A stretch of DNA of 64,000 nucleotides, taken from positions 31,302-95,301 of the forward strand of contig CAJXQU010000004.1 of the NCBI GenBank assembly GCA_913058255.1, given 5' to 3'. Each line of letters starts with the position of its first letter. Position 1 is the first letter of the stretch. Shown here piece by piece: positions 54,439 to 63,957 of this stretch. The notes under the pieces are model-generated. The model saw only the letters and a list, made by a program, of their open reading frames with translations. It was not told the DNA's origin and did no database searches. Made by a program: the position numbers and the translations under genes. This DNA is from an uncultured Pseudomonadota bacterium. Lineage in GTDB: Bacteria; Pseudomonadota; Gammaproteobacteria; CAJXQU01.

Positions 54439-56592
54439 ATGAAACCTGTTTCTGTCGCTATCGTTCCTAATGAAAGTAAGGGAATCGAACTACAATCAGC
54501 ATCCTTGGATATTTGGGATAAAAAGTATCGTTTAAAAACCAAGGAAGGGGAGCATGTTGATCAGGATATTGATGCAACTTATCAACGAGTAGCAAAAGCA
54601 TTGTCTGAGGTGGAAGTTACACCTGAAAAACAAGAATTTTGGCACAAAAAATTTCTCTGGGCACTACGCAACGGTGCCATCCCTGCTGGGCGGATTACTT
54701 CCAATGCTGGGGCTCAAGCTTACAAACCGGCGACTTCTACGATCAATTGTACGGTGTCAGGTGTTGTGCGTGATTCTATGGATGACATTCTCAACAAGGT
54801 TCATGAAGCAGGTCTGACATTAAAAGCAGGTTGTGGGATCGGTTACGAATTCTCAACATTACGACCAAAAGGTGCCTATGTTTCTGGTGCTGGTGCTTAC
54901 ACATCAGGCCCGCTGTCTTTTATGGATATCTTCGACAAGATGTGTTTCACCGTATCATCAGCAGGTGGCCGACGTGGCGCACAGATGGCGACATTTGATG
55001 TTGGTCATCCTGATGTTCTCGATTTTATTCGTGCGAAACGTGAAGATGGGCGCTTACGCCAATTTAACCTTTCCTTATTGATCACCGATGAATTTATGCA
55101 AGCGGTGAAGAGTGAAGGACAATGGAAGTTGGCTTTTCCTATCGATAAAAAAGAAGCAGAGCAAGAAGCGATTGATCTACACAATTCTGAAAATGTGATC
55201 TGGCGAGAATGGCCAACGCATGATGGCTATATCGTTAATGAGACTGGCAAGGTTGCTTGCAAGGTCTATAAAACCATTCCTGCAAAACGTCTTTGGGATG
55301 CGATCATGTCATCGACTTATGACTATGCCGAGCCAGGTTTTATCTTGATCGATAAATATAATGAGATGAATAATAATTGGTTTTGCGAAAATATTCGTGC
55401 AACCAACCCATGTGGTGAGCAAGGTCTGCCTCCATATGGTGCTTGTTTACTCGGCTCAGTGAACTTAACTGTGTTTGTGTCAAATCCTTTTACAGACAAT
55501 GCAAAATTTGATTGGGAAGCCTTTCATTCGGTTGTCCGCGTTTTTACTCGAATGTTAGATAATGTTGTTGAAATCAATGGATTACCATTAGAAAAACAAC
55601 GTGATGAAATTGTCAGGAAGCGCCGTCACGGTATGGGCTATCTTGGGCTAGGTTCAACCTTGACGATGCTTAAACAAAAATACGGCAGCGATACATCACT
55701 CGAATTTACCGAACGTGTCAGTCGCGAACTAGCGATGGCCGGTTGGGAAGAGGCTTTGGCTCTTGCCGAAGAGAAAGGTCCTGCTCCGTTGATGGAAGAA
55801 GAGTTTACGGTAACAACGGAAATGTTGAGTCATCGACCAGAGATGATTGCCGATGGTTATAGAACGGGTGATAAGGTCAAAGGCAAAATTTTACACGCTA
55901 AATATAGCCGTTACATGCAACAGGTTGCAGAGGAAGATCCTCAGTTGGTCGCAAGGCTAGCAGAAGTTGGTGCACGTTTTTCACACCATAGCTCTATTGC
56001 TCCTACAGGTACTATTTCGTTGTCGTTAGCGAACAACGCCAGTAATGGTATCGAGCCTAGCTTTGCTCATCATTATGCTCGTAATGTGATTCGGGAAGGT
56101 AAGAAGAGCAAAGAGAAGATCGATGTTTTTTCTTATGAACTACTCGCTTACCGTGAGTTGATCAACGCTAAAGCAATGCCTTTTTCAGAGGATCCTGAAG
56201 AGCAGCTCCCTGATTATTTCATCAGCGCAGATGCTGTTGTTCCTAAACAACACGTCGATATTCAAGCTGCTTCACAAAAGTGGATCGATTCTTCCATATC
56301 AAAAACAGCGAATGTGCCGACAGATTTCCCTTTTGAGGAGTTTAAGGACATTTATGAGTACGCATATGACAAAGGGTTGAAAGGTTGTACAACATTTAGG
56401 TTTAACCCTGAAGTATTCCAAGGCGTGTTAGTTAAAGAAGAAGATCTCGAAAATACGATGTACCGTTTTTCGCTAGAAAATGGAGATGTGGTCGAGGTCA
56501 AGGGTAATGAAGAAATAGAATATGATGGCGAGACACATACTGCCGCTAACCTATTTGATGCACTTAAAGAAGGCTACTACGGTAAACTCTAA
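54439..56592 (+). CDS. nrdJa: Adenosylcobalamin-dependent ribonucleotide reductase, large part (NrdJa)
   Basis: This 717-residue class II reductase subunit makes deoxyribonucleotides using coenzyme B12, with or without oxygen. Active-site residues are visible: C104 in STINCTVSG, C325 and E327 in ATNPCGEQGLPPYGA, and APTGTISLS near the phosphate site. The C-terminal redox-cysteine tail of single-chain NrdJ is missing from this chain and supplied by the next gene, as in the split NrdJab of Pseudomonas aeruginosa. Its stop and the next start share one base (TAATG). A GGAGAGG ribosome binding site precedes the ATG, and two NrdR boxes lie upstream. Confidence 0.93.
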   Translation: MKPVSVAIVPNESKGIELQSASLDIWDKKYRLKTKEGEHVDQDIDATYQRVAKALSEVEVTPEKQEFWHKKFLWALRNGAIPAGRITSNAGAQAYKPATSTINCTVSGVVRDSMDDILNKVHEAGLTLKAGCGIGYEFSTLRPKGAYVSGAGAYTSGPLSFMDIFDKMCFTVSSAGGRRGAQMATFDVGHPDVLDFIRAKREDGRLRQFNLSLLITDEFMQAVKSEGQWKLAFPIDKKEAEQEAIDLHNSENVIWREWPTHDGYIVNETGKVACKVYKTIPAKRLWDAIMSSTYDYAEPGFILIDKYNEMNNNWFCENIRATNPCGEQGLPPYGACLLGSVNLTVFVSNPFTDNAKFDWEAFHSVVRVFTRMLDNVVEINGLPLEKQRDEIVRKRRHGMGYLGLGSTLTMLKQKYGSDTSLEFTERVSRELAMAGWEEALALAEEKGPAPLMEEEFTVTTEMLSHRPEMIADGYRTGDKVKGKILHAKYSRYMQQVAEEDPQLVARLAEVGARFSHHSSIAPTGTISLSLANNASNGIEPSFAHHYARNVIREGKKSKEKIDVFSYELLAYRELINAKAMPFSEDPEEQLPDYFISADAVVPKQHVDIQAASQKWIDSSISKTANVPTDFPFEEFKDIYEYAYDKGLKGCTTFRFNPEVFQGVLVKEEDLENTMYRFSLENGDVVEVKGNEEIEYDGETHTAANLFDALKEGYYGKL

Positions 56593-57284
56593 TGACGATT
56601 AAAATAGATAACAAAATTGTAGGGTATAAGGTTCTTAAAGAGGACCCCGATACACAAGAAGAGGCCGTCGCTAAAGAAGAGGATAATGTCGTGCAAATGC
56701 ATGAGAGAGTCGAACGCCCCGATATGTTGTTGGGGTCAACCTACAAAATCAAAACACCGTTGAGTGATCATGCGCTATATATCACGGTGAATGATATTAT
56801 CCTTAATCATGGCACCGAACATGAAATTCGTCGTCCTTTTGAAGTTTTTATCAACTCAAAAAGCATGGATCATTTTCAGTGGATTGTTGCTCTAACACGT
56901 ATTGTCTCTGCAGTTTTCCGTAAAGGTGGTGATGTTACATTTTTGGTTGAAGAGCTACGTTCAGTGTTTGATCCAAGCGGCGGCTACTTCAAACCCGGTG
57001 GTAAATTTATGCCATCACTGGTTGCGGAAATTGGTGATGTGCTCGAAAGCCACATGCGTATGATCGGCTTGATCAAAGAAAAAGTTCCTGATAAGCACCA
57101 GCAAAAGTTGATAGATGAAAAACGAGCTGAATATGAGTTGTCACAAAAAGCAACGGAAACGGCAGTAGAAAGTGCAGAATTTCCAACTAGCGCCCAGCTC
57201 TGCAATAAGTGTAATACCAAAGCAATGATTCAGATGGATAACTGCTTAACCTGCTTGAACTGTGGCGAATCAAAATGCGGCTAA
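56592..57284 (+). CDS. nrdJb: Class II ribonucleotide reductase, C-terminal part (NrdJb)
   Basis: This 230-residue protein corresponds to the C-terminal half of single-chain NrdJ, with a TSCPD-like region (about 45-150, including YITVNDIILNHG) and a terminal Cys-rich zinc-ribbon/redox tail (C204, C207, C218, C221, C224, C229). The tail shuttles reducing equivalents to the active site in NrdJa. It starts on the last base of nrdJa and overlaps the next gene by ten bases, so all three are one translational unit. Confidence 0.9.
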   Translation: MTIKIDNKIVGYKVLKEDPDTQEEAVAKEEDNVVQMHERVERPDMLLGSTYKIKTPLSDHALYITVNDIILNHGTEHEIRRPFEVFINSKSMDHFQWIVALTRIVSAVFRKGGDVTFLVEELRSVFDPSGGYFKPGGKFMPSLVAEIGDVLESHMRMIGLIKEKVPDKHQQKLIDEKRAEYELSQKATETAVESAEFPTSAQLCNKCNTKAMIQMDNCLTCLNCGESKCG

Positions 57285-57619
57285 AGGTTTTAACCAAAGC
57301 CTTATTAGTCATGAGCTTGCTTGTATTACCAACAGTGCGAGCCAGCGCAGAACAAGACTCGGTCATAGGGCCTGGAAAACAGAGTTGTACAGACTTTATT
57401 ACGGTCGTAGATGGAAATTGGTCGCATCCGCTTAATGCGTTGCATTTCCACGGTTACATCGCATGGGCACAAGGTATGATCAGTGGTCATAATCAAAATA
57501 GTGACGCCTCCGCGATTATGCCTAATGCCGATGAGCTGAAAATGGTGTTGGTTGATTATTGTCGAGATAATCCGGATACGCGCTTTTCGGAGGCTGTTAG
57601 CATATTTTTTGAGAAATAA
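57275..57619 (+). CDS. Small exported protein (Rap1a/Tai-like)
   Basis: This 114-residue protein has a signal peptide (1-24, ending VRASA) and a mature domain with two cysteines (C38 and C94) and the segment YCRDNPDTRFSEAV, which resembles Rap1a/Tai-family periplasmic proteins, some of which are type VI immunity proteins. There is no effector gene nearby, so an immunity role is not supported here. It overlaps nrdJb by ten bases. Confidence 0.6.
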   Translation: MRLKVLTKALLVMSLLVLPTVRASAEQDSVIGPGKQSCTDFITVVDGNWSHPLNALHFHGYIAWAQGMISGHNQNSDASAIMPNADELKMVLVDYCRDNPDTRFSEAVSIFFEK

Positions 57620-57670
57620 TTGTTTGCAGAATTATTTTTGAACGGTTGTTATGATCCCATGCAATCGTGA

Positions 57671-57710
57671 AGAAGGACTTAGCATCTTCTTTAAGCGGGG
57701 AAAGTCCCCG
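57671..57710 (+). promoter_or_regulatory. Two small hairpins upstream of the DUF4091 gene
   Basis: AGAAG (57671-57675) pairs with CTTCT about ten bases downstream, and CGGGGA pairs with TCCCCG (57696-57710, loop AAG). They lie in the 120-base leader before 57740. No known riboswitch class is recognised; the second could be a weak terminator or a leader structure. Confidence 0.35.
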
Positions 57711-57739
57711 ACCACTTAACTCAAAATTTGGATCATTCA

Positions 57740-59620
57740 ATGGGTACCACTATTAAAAGCTTATTCGTTATCGGCTTTATTTCTTGTTTATTCCTACTTC
57801 TTTCAAACATAGAACACAGCACCAAAAACACAGCTTGTCTTTCATACAACAATGGTCTTGAGGTCTGTGCTGTTAGTGATATGGCGAAGATCACAAAAAA
57901 TGGCAATATTCCTTTAGAAGCTCAGGCTTTCGATCTTTCCACCGGTTCTTTCACGCTCGATGCTGCACGGAATGAAACGATAGCATTTCAATTATTACTT
58001 AAACCTACAAAGAAGAGTTTGGAAGCTCCATCAGAAGTAACCATTGAAATTGCTGATCTGTTGGGGACCGAACAAACAAAAATTGCATCAGACCGTCATA
58101 TTAAATTGTTTCAAGCGCATTATCATTGGGTTGAGCAGGGAGGTTATAGCTGGGGACCAAAAAGTGATGTTTTAGATTGGCCGGATCATTATCCTGATGC
58201 ATTGATTCCGCAGTCGATGGAATGTCGAGTCAACGCTGAGAACAAATCGATCGCGATTGTGGATACTTTTCCGGTTCCACAGAATAAAGACGAAAACCAA
58301 TCTGTCTGGGTTGATATTTATATACCTAACGATCAACGCGCGGGAGATTATAAAACTCAGATCACTATTCAAGCCGGAGACTCAATCAACCGTATTCCTC
58401 TAACCATTAAGGTATGGGATGTAACCTTACCTGATAAGCCTTCGATCGATGCGGTTGGAGAGCTATATGATACCTATTTGCAAGAAGGTGCCGGTACGGA
58501 TTTATCTCGTACAGCTTGGCAAGACATGGCGCATTGTTACCAACAAATGGCGCATAAACACAGAATGGTTTTTATCGAGCGACTTTGGAGTAAAGCTGAA
58601 GAACCATTAGATGCCTATAACCGAGTTTATGATCCGATATTAAGTGGACAATTATTTAGCGAATCTATGGGGTATACAGGGCCGGGAGCAGGTGTCCCCG
58701 TTTCTATTTGGCGCACACCTTGGCCGCAAGATTTTAATGCTAGAGTGAAACAGCCTTTGCTACAAAACCAGATCAACGATTATGAATATCAAGCGTGGAA
58801 ATGGAAAGGTAATAGTCAACGTATGGAATGGAATGAGACAAAATATTTTGCTTATATATTTGACGAAGTCGATGGAGCAACTGACGAAGATGATCTAGGT
58901 GATGTCGGAGAAGATTATATTGGAATGGTGCATCAACAAATGGATCATGTACAAAAAGCGCTCGATAAAGGTACTGGCGATCAGTCTATCGATTTGATCT
59001 GGACAAGCCATGCAGATGCACAAGTTTGGGATGGTATTCCAAAAGAAGACTTGAAAGATTCGATCCGTTTTTGGATACCAACCGCAAGCAGTGCAAACAC
59101 GCAATACTATGCTGATCGTAAAAAACAAGGTGATCGAACTTGGTTTTATCACAGCGGTCATCCTGCGATAGGAATTCATTCGATCAATGCGTCTGGTATT
59201 GAGATGCGAAGCTGGGGTGTGATCACGGCACGTTACAATTTTGATGGTCACTTTATGTGGGCGTTAAACCTTAGTAACGAAGGTGAACCCTATCGTTACC
59301 CATCGTATAAAAATGATGATGATCGTTTTGGAAATGGGACGATGGTTTATGCGGGTAATAAGCTAGATACTATTGGAAAAAAAGCTGTGCCCGGCCCAAT
59401 CCCCTCTATGCGTTTAAAAGCATGGCGGCGTGGGTTGCAAGATGCGGAGCTTATCTTTTTAGCAAAACAAGCGGGTCATGAAAAAGAAGTTGATCAGATG
59501 TTGAAGAAGATAATTCCAACCGCACTTTCAGAAGGAAAGGGTAAGGCAAGCTGGTCAGATAAACCTCAAGACTGGTTTGACTTTCGGACAAGATTACTTG
59601 AACTCGCAGTGAGTCGATAA
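57740..59620 (+). CDS. DUF4091 (glycoside-hydrolase-like) exported protein
   Basis: Start taken at the ATG at 57740 (GGAT five bases upstream) rather than the TTG at 57728, giving 626 residues. A signal-anchor (about 6-24) is followed by a beta-rich N-terminal domain (IPLTIKVWDVTLPDKPS) and a TIM-barrel-like region containing FAYIFDEVDG, whose acidic pair may be catalytic. The C-terminal DUF4091 signature is MRLKAWRRGLQDAELIFLAKQAG in outline (LKAWRRGLQDAELIFL). The domain is associated with carbohydrate-active enzymes, so a surface or periplasmic glycan role is likely; substrate unknown. A terminator follows. Confidence 0.78.
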   Translation: MGTTIKSLFVIGFISCLFLLLSNIEHSTKNTACLSYNNGLEVCAVSDMAKITKNGNIPLEAQAFDLSTGSFTLDAARNETIAFQLLLKPTKKSLEAPSEVTIEIADLLGTEQTKIASDRHIKLFQAHYHWVEQGGYSWGPKSDVLDWPDHYPDALIPQSMECRVNAENKSIAIVDTFPVPQNKDENQSVWVDIYIPNDQRAGDYKTQITIQAGDSINRIPLTIKVWDVTLPDKPSIDAVGELYDTYLQEGAGTDLSRTAWQDMAHCYQQMAHKHRMVFIERLWSKAEEPLDAYNRVYDPILSGQLFSESMGYTGPGAGVPVSIWRTPWPQDFNARVKQPLLQNQINDYEYQAWKWKGNSQRMEWNETKYFAYIFDEVDGATDEDDLGDVGEDYIGMVHQQMDHVQKALDKGTGDQSIDLIWTSHADAQVWDGIPKEDLKDSIRFWIPTASSANTQYYADRKKQGDRTWFYHSGHPAIGIHSINASGIEMRSWGVITARYNFDGHFMWALNLSNEGEPYRYPSYKNDDDRFGNGTMVYAGNKLDTIGKKAVPGPIPSMRLKAWRRGLQDAELIFLAKQAGHEKEVDQMLKKIIPTALSEGKGKASWSDKPQDWFDFRTRLLELAVSR

Positions 59621-59631
59621 TGAGTACAAGC

Positions 59632-59661
59632 AAAAAAAGGTGAATTTCCGCACCTTTTTTT
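59632..59661. terminator. Bidirectional terminator
   Basis: AAAAAGGTG pairs with CACCTTTTT around an 8-base loop, flanked by an A-run on the left and a T-run on the right. It lies between convergent genes ending at 59620 and 59693. Confidence 0.85.
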
Positions 59662-59692
59662 ATTTGTAGTTATAGCTTATTAAGCTAAAGAA

Positions 59693-60622
59693 CTAACCAT
59701 CATTGTTGATACTACTAATGATCTCAAATAGTTTATCATCTGCTTGATCATTCGCGATTTGGCAAGTTCCAGCATTTAAATGTCCACCACCTTCGTAGCC
59801 TAAGCAAAGTTCTCCAACATTGGTATTAGAAGAACGATTGAGAATCGATTTACCAATAGCAAATACTGTATTCTGTTTCTTTAAGCCCCACATTTTGTGG
59901 ATAGAAATATTCGTGTCAGGGAAGAGTGCATAGATCATAAATCGGTTTACGGCATATATGGTTTCTTCATTCAGAAGATTTAATACGACGAGATTTTTAT
60001 GTACTGTGGAGCAACGTAGAATTTGCTCTTTCGCATGAGCTTCATGTTCTTTAAATAATACAACGCGTTCTTGTACGTCCGGCAGTTCCATTATTTCATC
60101 AATAGAAAGATTCTTGCATTGTTCGATTAAATCCATCATTAATTGATAGTTTGAAATTCGGAAGTCATGAAAACGACCTAAGCCTGTACGGGCATCCATC
60201 AAAAAGTTGAGTAGTGGCCAACCTTCAGGATTGAGTACTTCATCTTTGCTGAACTGGGCGGCATCTCCTTTATCAACGGCTTCCATCATTTCTTGCCAGC
60301 CAGAGGGGAAGCGTTCGTCACCACCGTAATAATCATAAACAACTCTGGCAGCAGAAGGTGCTTCTGGATCAATAATATGATTATCTTTTTTACCGTTACG
60401 GACGGTTTCGCTCAAGTGATGATCAAAGGCGATGTGGACACCCTCAACATAAGGTAGGTTGGTTGTTATATCATTGTTTGTAATATCAATTTTTCCATCT
60501 TGCATGTCCTTAGGATGAACAAACTTGATGTCATCGATAATACCTACTTCTTTCAACAATACGGCACAAACGAGACCATCAAAATCGCTTCTCGTAACCA
60601 ATCTAAAATTCTCACCACTCAT
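59693..60622 (-). CDS. DHH/DHHA1 family phosphoesterase (exopolyphosphatase-like)
   Basis: Start at the ATG at 60622 (AGGAG six bases upstream); 309 residues. DHH-family metal ligands: RSDFDGL (D13, D15), FDHHLSE (67-69), and the DHHA1-type substrate loop EGGGHLNAGTCQIA near the C-terminus. Relatives are annotated as exopolyphosphatases or as nanoRNase/c-di-NMP phosphodiesterases; the sequence alone does not separate these. Monocistronic, convergent with the DUF4091 gene. Confidence 0.82.
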   Translation of the reverse strand: MSGENFRLVTRSDFDGLVCAVLLKEVGIIDDIKFVHPKDMQDGKIDITNNDITTNLPYVEGVHIAFDHHLSETVRNGKKDNHIIDPEAPSAARVVYDYYGGDERFPSGWQEMMEAVDKGDAAQFSKDEVLNPEGWPLLNFLMDARTGLGRFHDFRISNYQLMMDLIEQCKNLSIDEIMELPDVQERVVLFKEHEAHAKEQILRCSTVHKNLVVLNLLNEETIYAVNRFMIYALFPDTNISIHKMWGLKKQNTVFAIGKSILNRSSNTNVGELCLGYEGGGHLNAGTCQIANDQADDKLFEIISSINNDG

Positions 60623-60751
60623 GACTTTCTCCTGATCAAACAATAACTATTAGAGGCTTTTCCTGTAACCGTTATAGCGGCAGATGTGTTTTGCTCTTTA
60701 AGAAAAAATCTATAGGCTTGGTATTGAGTTGTTGTTCTTTAGAATAGACGT

Positions 60752-62443
60752 TTATTTTTTGCGTTTGTAGATCGCATCAATGATATGTAAGGAGCCTGCT
60801 CTATTGAAAGTATGTGTTCCAATAATTTCTTTATCCCAGTCAGGAGTTACCTTAGAAACGATCGTCTCTGCGTAATGTTCGGCATCCAAGGTAGTGATTT
60901 CACAAATATTAAAACCATAACCATAGTGAGCACTGCAGTTCTGTGAAGGACGATAGAGGATTCCATTCTCAGAGAAAATTTTTCCAGCAGGTCGAGAAGA
61001 TTTACAATCGGAGACGATAGGGTTAAGAGGGTGAGGGGTCCAATCTTGGCTGAGTAAATTATCTGAGCTAAATAGAAATAATTCATCCCAGCTGGATGCA
61101 CCCTCATTTTCCTTCATATTGGTAAACAGCCACCATTTATTTTTATGAAATAAAAGTGTTGTATCGACCGCATAAACTTCTTCCATAAGGTTCATCTGGA
61201 ATTCCCACCGTAAAGGAAAATCAATACATTTATACAGCTCTATGGTTTTATTGGCAGCAGATTCTGGAACCATATAAAACTCATTTTCATGTTCAAAAAT
61301 AAAAGGGTATGAAAGGTGGTATGGTTTATCTAGGATAACCTCTGGTTCAGAGTAGTTTCCTTTCTGATCCATTGTGATTAGCGCAATATGTCCCTTATTG
61401 GTACGGTAAGGCAACTCTTCAAGAAATATATAATATTTTTGATCACGATAAACAACATGTGGATCAGCCCAAAACCGATCTTTAGGTGGAATGATCTTTT
61501 TATATCTCCAAAGAGATGATGAGAACTCATCTTTTAAGTGAAACATCAAAATCCACTGCTCTAAACAGAATTTATTTTTATAGAGAATAATGGCTTTTTC
61601 TTTTAGCTTATTAAAGGTGAGTTTTGCCAACTCAACATTTGTGGGCTCTGTGTAAAGCCTCTTTGAATAAAAGGTTGGATGACGATTTTCACTATCAACT
61701 TTCTCAAAGAATTTTTTTTCTCCAAGGTTATAAAGTTCTTCCATTTTCCTTGGTATAAAAGATAAGGATTTCCAGAAAAAATTACTTCGGTTATCTTGTG
61801 TAGACATCGTGTTAGTGCATGAATATGAGCGATATAAAACATTCCCATTATCCAAATCTTCTGAAAGAATTTGTAAAACGGAACCTGTCTCAGGCCAATT
61901 TTCCATACTCTCCCAGTAACCAGCTGGACCGCCACGATTGACATTATTGTCACCATGGTGGAATGACCATATCCCATATTTTGCAGCGTTTAAAATATCG
62001 CCCCTTAATATCCCAAATCCACAACGAATAAATATATCAATATTGTGTTCTTTGATATTATCAACATCATCGGAATTAAAATAATCTGACCATTTTGTTT
62101 TTTTTGTTTTTACCTTGATCGAGGGTATTTCTGAAAATTTATTTTCACAATCGATCTCTTTAAAAGCATCCGGTAGGTAATGGTTCCTATCAATCAATTT
62201 GCTATAGGTTGTTAGTAGTATTTTTTTGACCAATATCTGAGGTATTCGGCCGGAGTTATCTTTTATTTTCTGGAAAACCGACTTTTCTTCGAGTTGCTGT
62301 TCATTTTGAGGATGTGCGTTAATAACAATTAGATCAAGGCTTGCATAATGGCTTTCCATAATTTCCGAGAGCATTTTATGAGTCCATGCGGAAAGGTGGT
62401 AATTCTCTAGAAGTAAGCCAACTTTTAATTTGCATTTTGCCAT
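60752..62443 (-). CDS. Formyltransferase-like / GIPC-transferase-like fusion protein
   Basis: This is a 563-residue cytoplasmic protein with no signal peptide. Residues 1-240 resemble the formyltransferase fold, with the core segment GIWSFHHGDNNVNRGGPAGYWE, in outline FHHGDNNVNRGGPAG, where a conserved His and Asn sit as in methionyl-tRNA/UDP-sugar formyltransferases. Residues about 300-545 resemble the N-terminal domain of glucosamine inositolphosphorylceramide transferase, a five-bladed fold, with FWADPHVVYRDQKYYIFLEE and YPFIFEHENEFYMVPES. The pair suggests formylation or transfer on an amino-sugar or glycan, which is inference. The gene is AT-rich and flanked by gaps, compatible with lateral transfer, and no glycan cluster surrounds it. 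Confidence 0.72.
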   Translation of the reverse strand: MAKCKLKVGLLLENYHLSAWTHKMLSEIMESHYASLDLIVINAHPQNEQQLEEKSVFQKIKDNSGRIPQILVKKILLTTYSKLIDRNHYLPDAFKEIDCENKFSEIPSIKVKTKKTKWSDYFNSDDVDNIKEHNIDIFIRCGFGILRGDILNAAKYGIWSFHHGDNNVNRGGPAGYWESMENWPETGSVLQILSEDLDNGNVLYRSYSCTNTMSTQDNRSNFFWKSLSFIPRKMEELYNLGEKKFFEKVDSENRHPTFYSKRLYTEPTNVELAKLTFNKLKEKAIILYKNKFCLEQWILMFHLKDEFSSSLWRYKKIIPPKDRFWADPHVVYRDQKYYIFLEELPYRTNKGHIALITMDQKGNYSEPEVILDKPYHLSYPFIFEHENEFYMVPESAANKTIELYKCIDFPLRWEFQMNLMEEVYAVDTTLLFHKNKWWLFTNMKENEGASSWDELFLFSSDNLLSQDWTPHPLNPIVSDCKSSRPAGKIFSENGILYRPSQNCSAHYGYGFNICEITTLDAEHYAETIVSKVTPDWDKEIIGTHTFNRAGSLHIIDAIYKRKK

Positions 62444-62690
62444 AAAGAACCCTTTTATAACTATTATTTACTGAAGAATGTACCCTAAACCTTGTATGTT
62501 GATATTTACCTATGCAAATGCTTCTTTATGAACAATTACTGCAGCTTAGCGTTGATTCTAAACTAATTCTGCAGGATGCCAACATTTCATCATGGGGTAA
62601 GTGTATTTTTGGAATATATACTGCTTTCAAACGAAGGGGGCTGTAGAATAGGCGTATTATTGGCGTAAAAATTTAAGGGTCCTTTATTCT

Positions 62691-63188
62691 ATGGAAAAAG
62701 CATTTGAAAACCTGCTTTACACGTCACGTTGGCTGCTGGCTCCCATATACATTGGTTTAAGCCTTGCTTTGTTTGCACTTTCGATCAAGTTCTTCCAAGA
62801 AATTGCTCATACCTTGCCCCATATTTTTGAGATAAAAGAAACGGATCTTGTTTTGTTAGTACTTTCATTAGTCGATCTATCTTTGGTAGGTGGTTTATTG
62901 GTGATGGTGATGTTCAGTGGTTATGAGAACTTTGTTTCTCGGATTGAGATCACCGAAGGTAAAGAAAAACTAAATTGGTTAGGCAAACTTGATTCAGGCT
63001 CCCTAAAACAAAAAGTTGCCGCCTCAATCGTTGCCATCTCATCAATACATCTGTTGAAAGCTTTTATGGATGCAGAACAGATCGAGAATGATAAGTTGAT
63101 GTGGTACGTAATCATCCACATGACCTTCGTCTTTTCAGCGATAGGTATGGCGTTTGTGGATAAGATGAATAATAGGAGAGGCTCTTAA
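62691..63188 (+). CDS. UPF0114 (YqhA-like) membrane protein
   Basis: This 165-residue protein has four hydrophobic helices (about 14-36, 52-77, 104-124, 134-155) and UPF0114 family landmarks ([56 protein letters not shown]). Family members are inner-membrane proteins of unknown function. Upstream lies a 247-base gap; downstream, a decayed region. Confidence 0.85.
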   Translation: MEKAFENLLYTSRWLLAPIYIGLSLALFALSIKFFQEIAHTLPHIFEIKETDLVLLVLSLVDLSLVGGLLVMVMFSGYENFVSRIEITEGKEKLNWLGKLDSGSLKQKVAASIVAISSIHLLKAFMDAEQIENDKLMWYVIIHMTFVFSAIGMAFVDKMNNRRGS

Positions 63189-63565
63189 AAGTGGGATGCG
63201 TTTTTATACCCTGAACTGCTCGGTATTAGCTGTGGTTGGATTAGGAACTACCCTTCGAGAGCTTAATTTCAAGCCGAATCAGCGGTTGACTAGGGGCAAC
63301 GGTTATAAAGTGTAGTCATGTCTCATCAAACCTGCAGAAGATTAACTCTTCAGCCTAATGCCTCATATTTTGCTGTTGTTTGACTCATCTACCACTCTGA
63401 CATCAAGGGCGTGTTTTCGAAATGATTTGGCTTATAAATGACGGTTTATATTGTGCTCAAGGCTTTCGACTTCCGTGATGTTGATCAAAGCGAAGATTGG
63501 CATGACGATAGAGCCAGGATCCACAATGCAAGTGCACTAGTGACATCGGTGGGTCTACAGTGGTT

Positions 63566-63593
63566 AATGGCGTACTTTGAACTTGGATCCGCC
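63566..63593 (+). repeat. 28-bp repeat, copy 2
   Basis: Matches 37795-37822 in 27 of 28 positions, same orientation. Here it is not followed by the IS3 transposase tail; an in-frame TGA follows within three codons. Confidence 0.8.
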
Positions 63594-63904
63594 TTCTGAT
63601 CTCTTGTTGTAAATGGACATTATTGCAGAGCCTATACTCCCATTTTACCTGGCGCTTTTCAGGGTAAGCCCTAAACGAGTTACTGATAATACGGCAGCTG
63701 AAAAGGTACTCAAGATCATGTCATTCAAGCATTGGCGTCGGACTTTATGCATGTTGGGTGTGGCACTTAGTAAGAGTTCCCTCTATATGGTTTGGGCTTC
63801 CATGGTATTCACGGATTCATGATGTTGGGTGATTGCTCAGTAACAGCACTCCCGGATACAAAACAAGAGTTGGTTTATTTGAGATGTTTATCGAGCAGCA
63901 ATAA

Positions 63905-63932
63905 AAAAGCCCCAATGAAAGGGGCTTTTAGA
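63905..63932 (-). terminator. Terminator of ssb
   Basis: AAAAGCCCC and GGGGCTTTT form a stem around AATGAAA. On the minus strand the stem is followed by a T-run. It lies 26 bases after the ssb stop. Confidence 0.88.
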
Positions 63933-63957
63933 GATAACTGATTTTAATGAGAAACTC

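Larger units (their letters stand above)
63189..63957. other. 769-base stretch without an intact gene
   Basis: Contains copy 2 of the 28-bp repeat (63566-63593) and the ssb terminator. A 69-codon open frame (63613-63822, plus) matches nothing I recognise. Stops are frequent in all frames, the layout expected of transposon debris or a decayed gene. Confidence 0.45.

Noticed and set aside
57671..57710. Possible riboswitch before the DUF4091 gene
   Set aside because: The two hairpins do not fit the c-di-GMP, guanidine, preQ1 or fluoride riboswitch patterns I could recall; kept only as unassigned structure.
63440..63560. Minus-strand segment reading IVMPIFALI, reminiscent of NhaA antiporters
   Set aside because: The match is under ten residues and the frame ends quickly; no other antiporter motif is nearby.
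63613..63822. 69-codon plus-strand ORF near the right edge
   Set aside because: No family, no ribosome binding site and an atypical composition in a decayed region.
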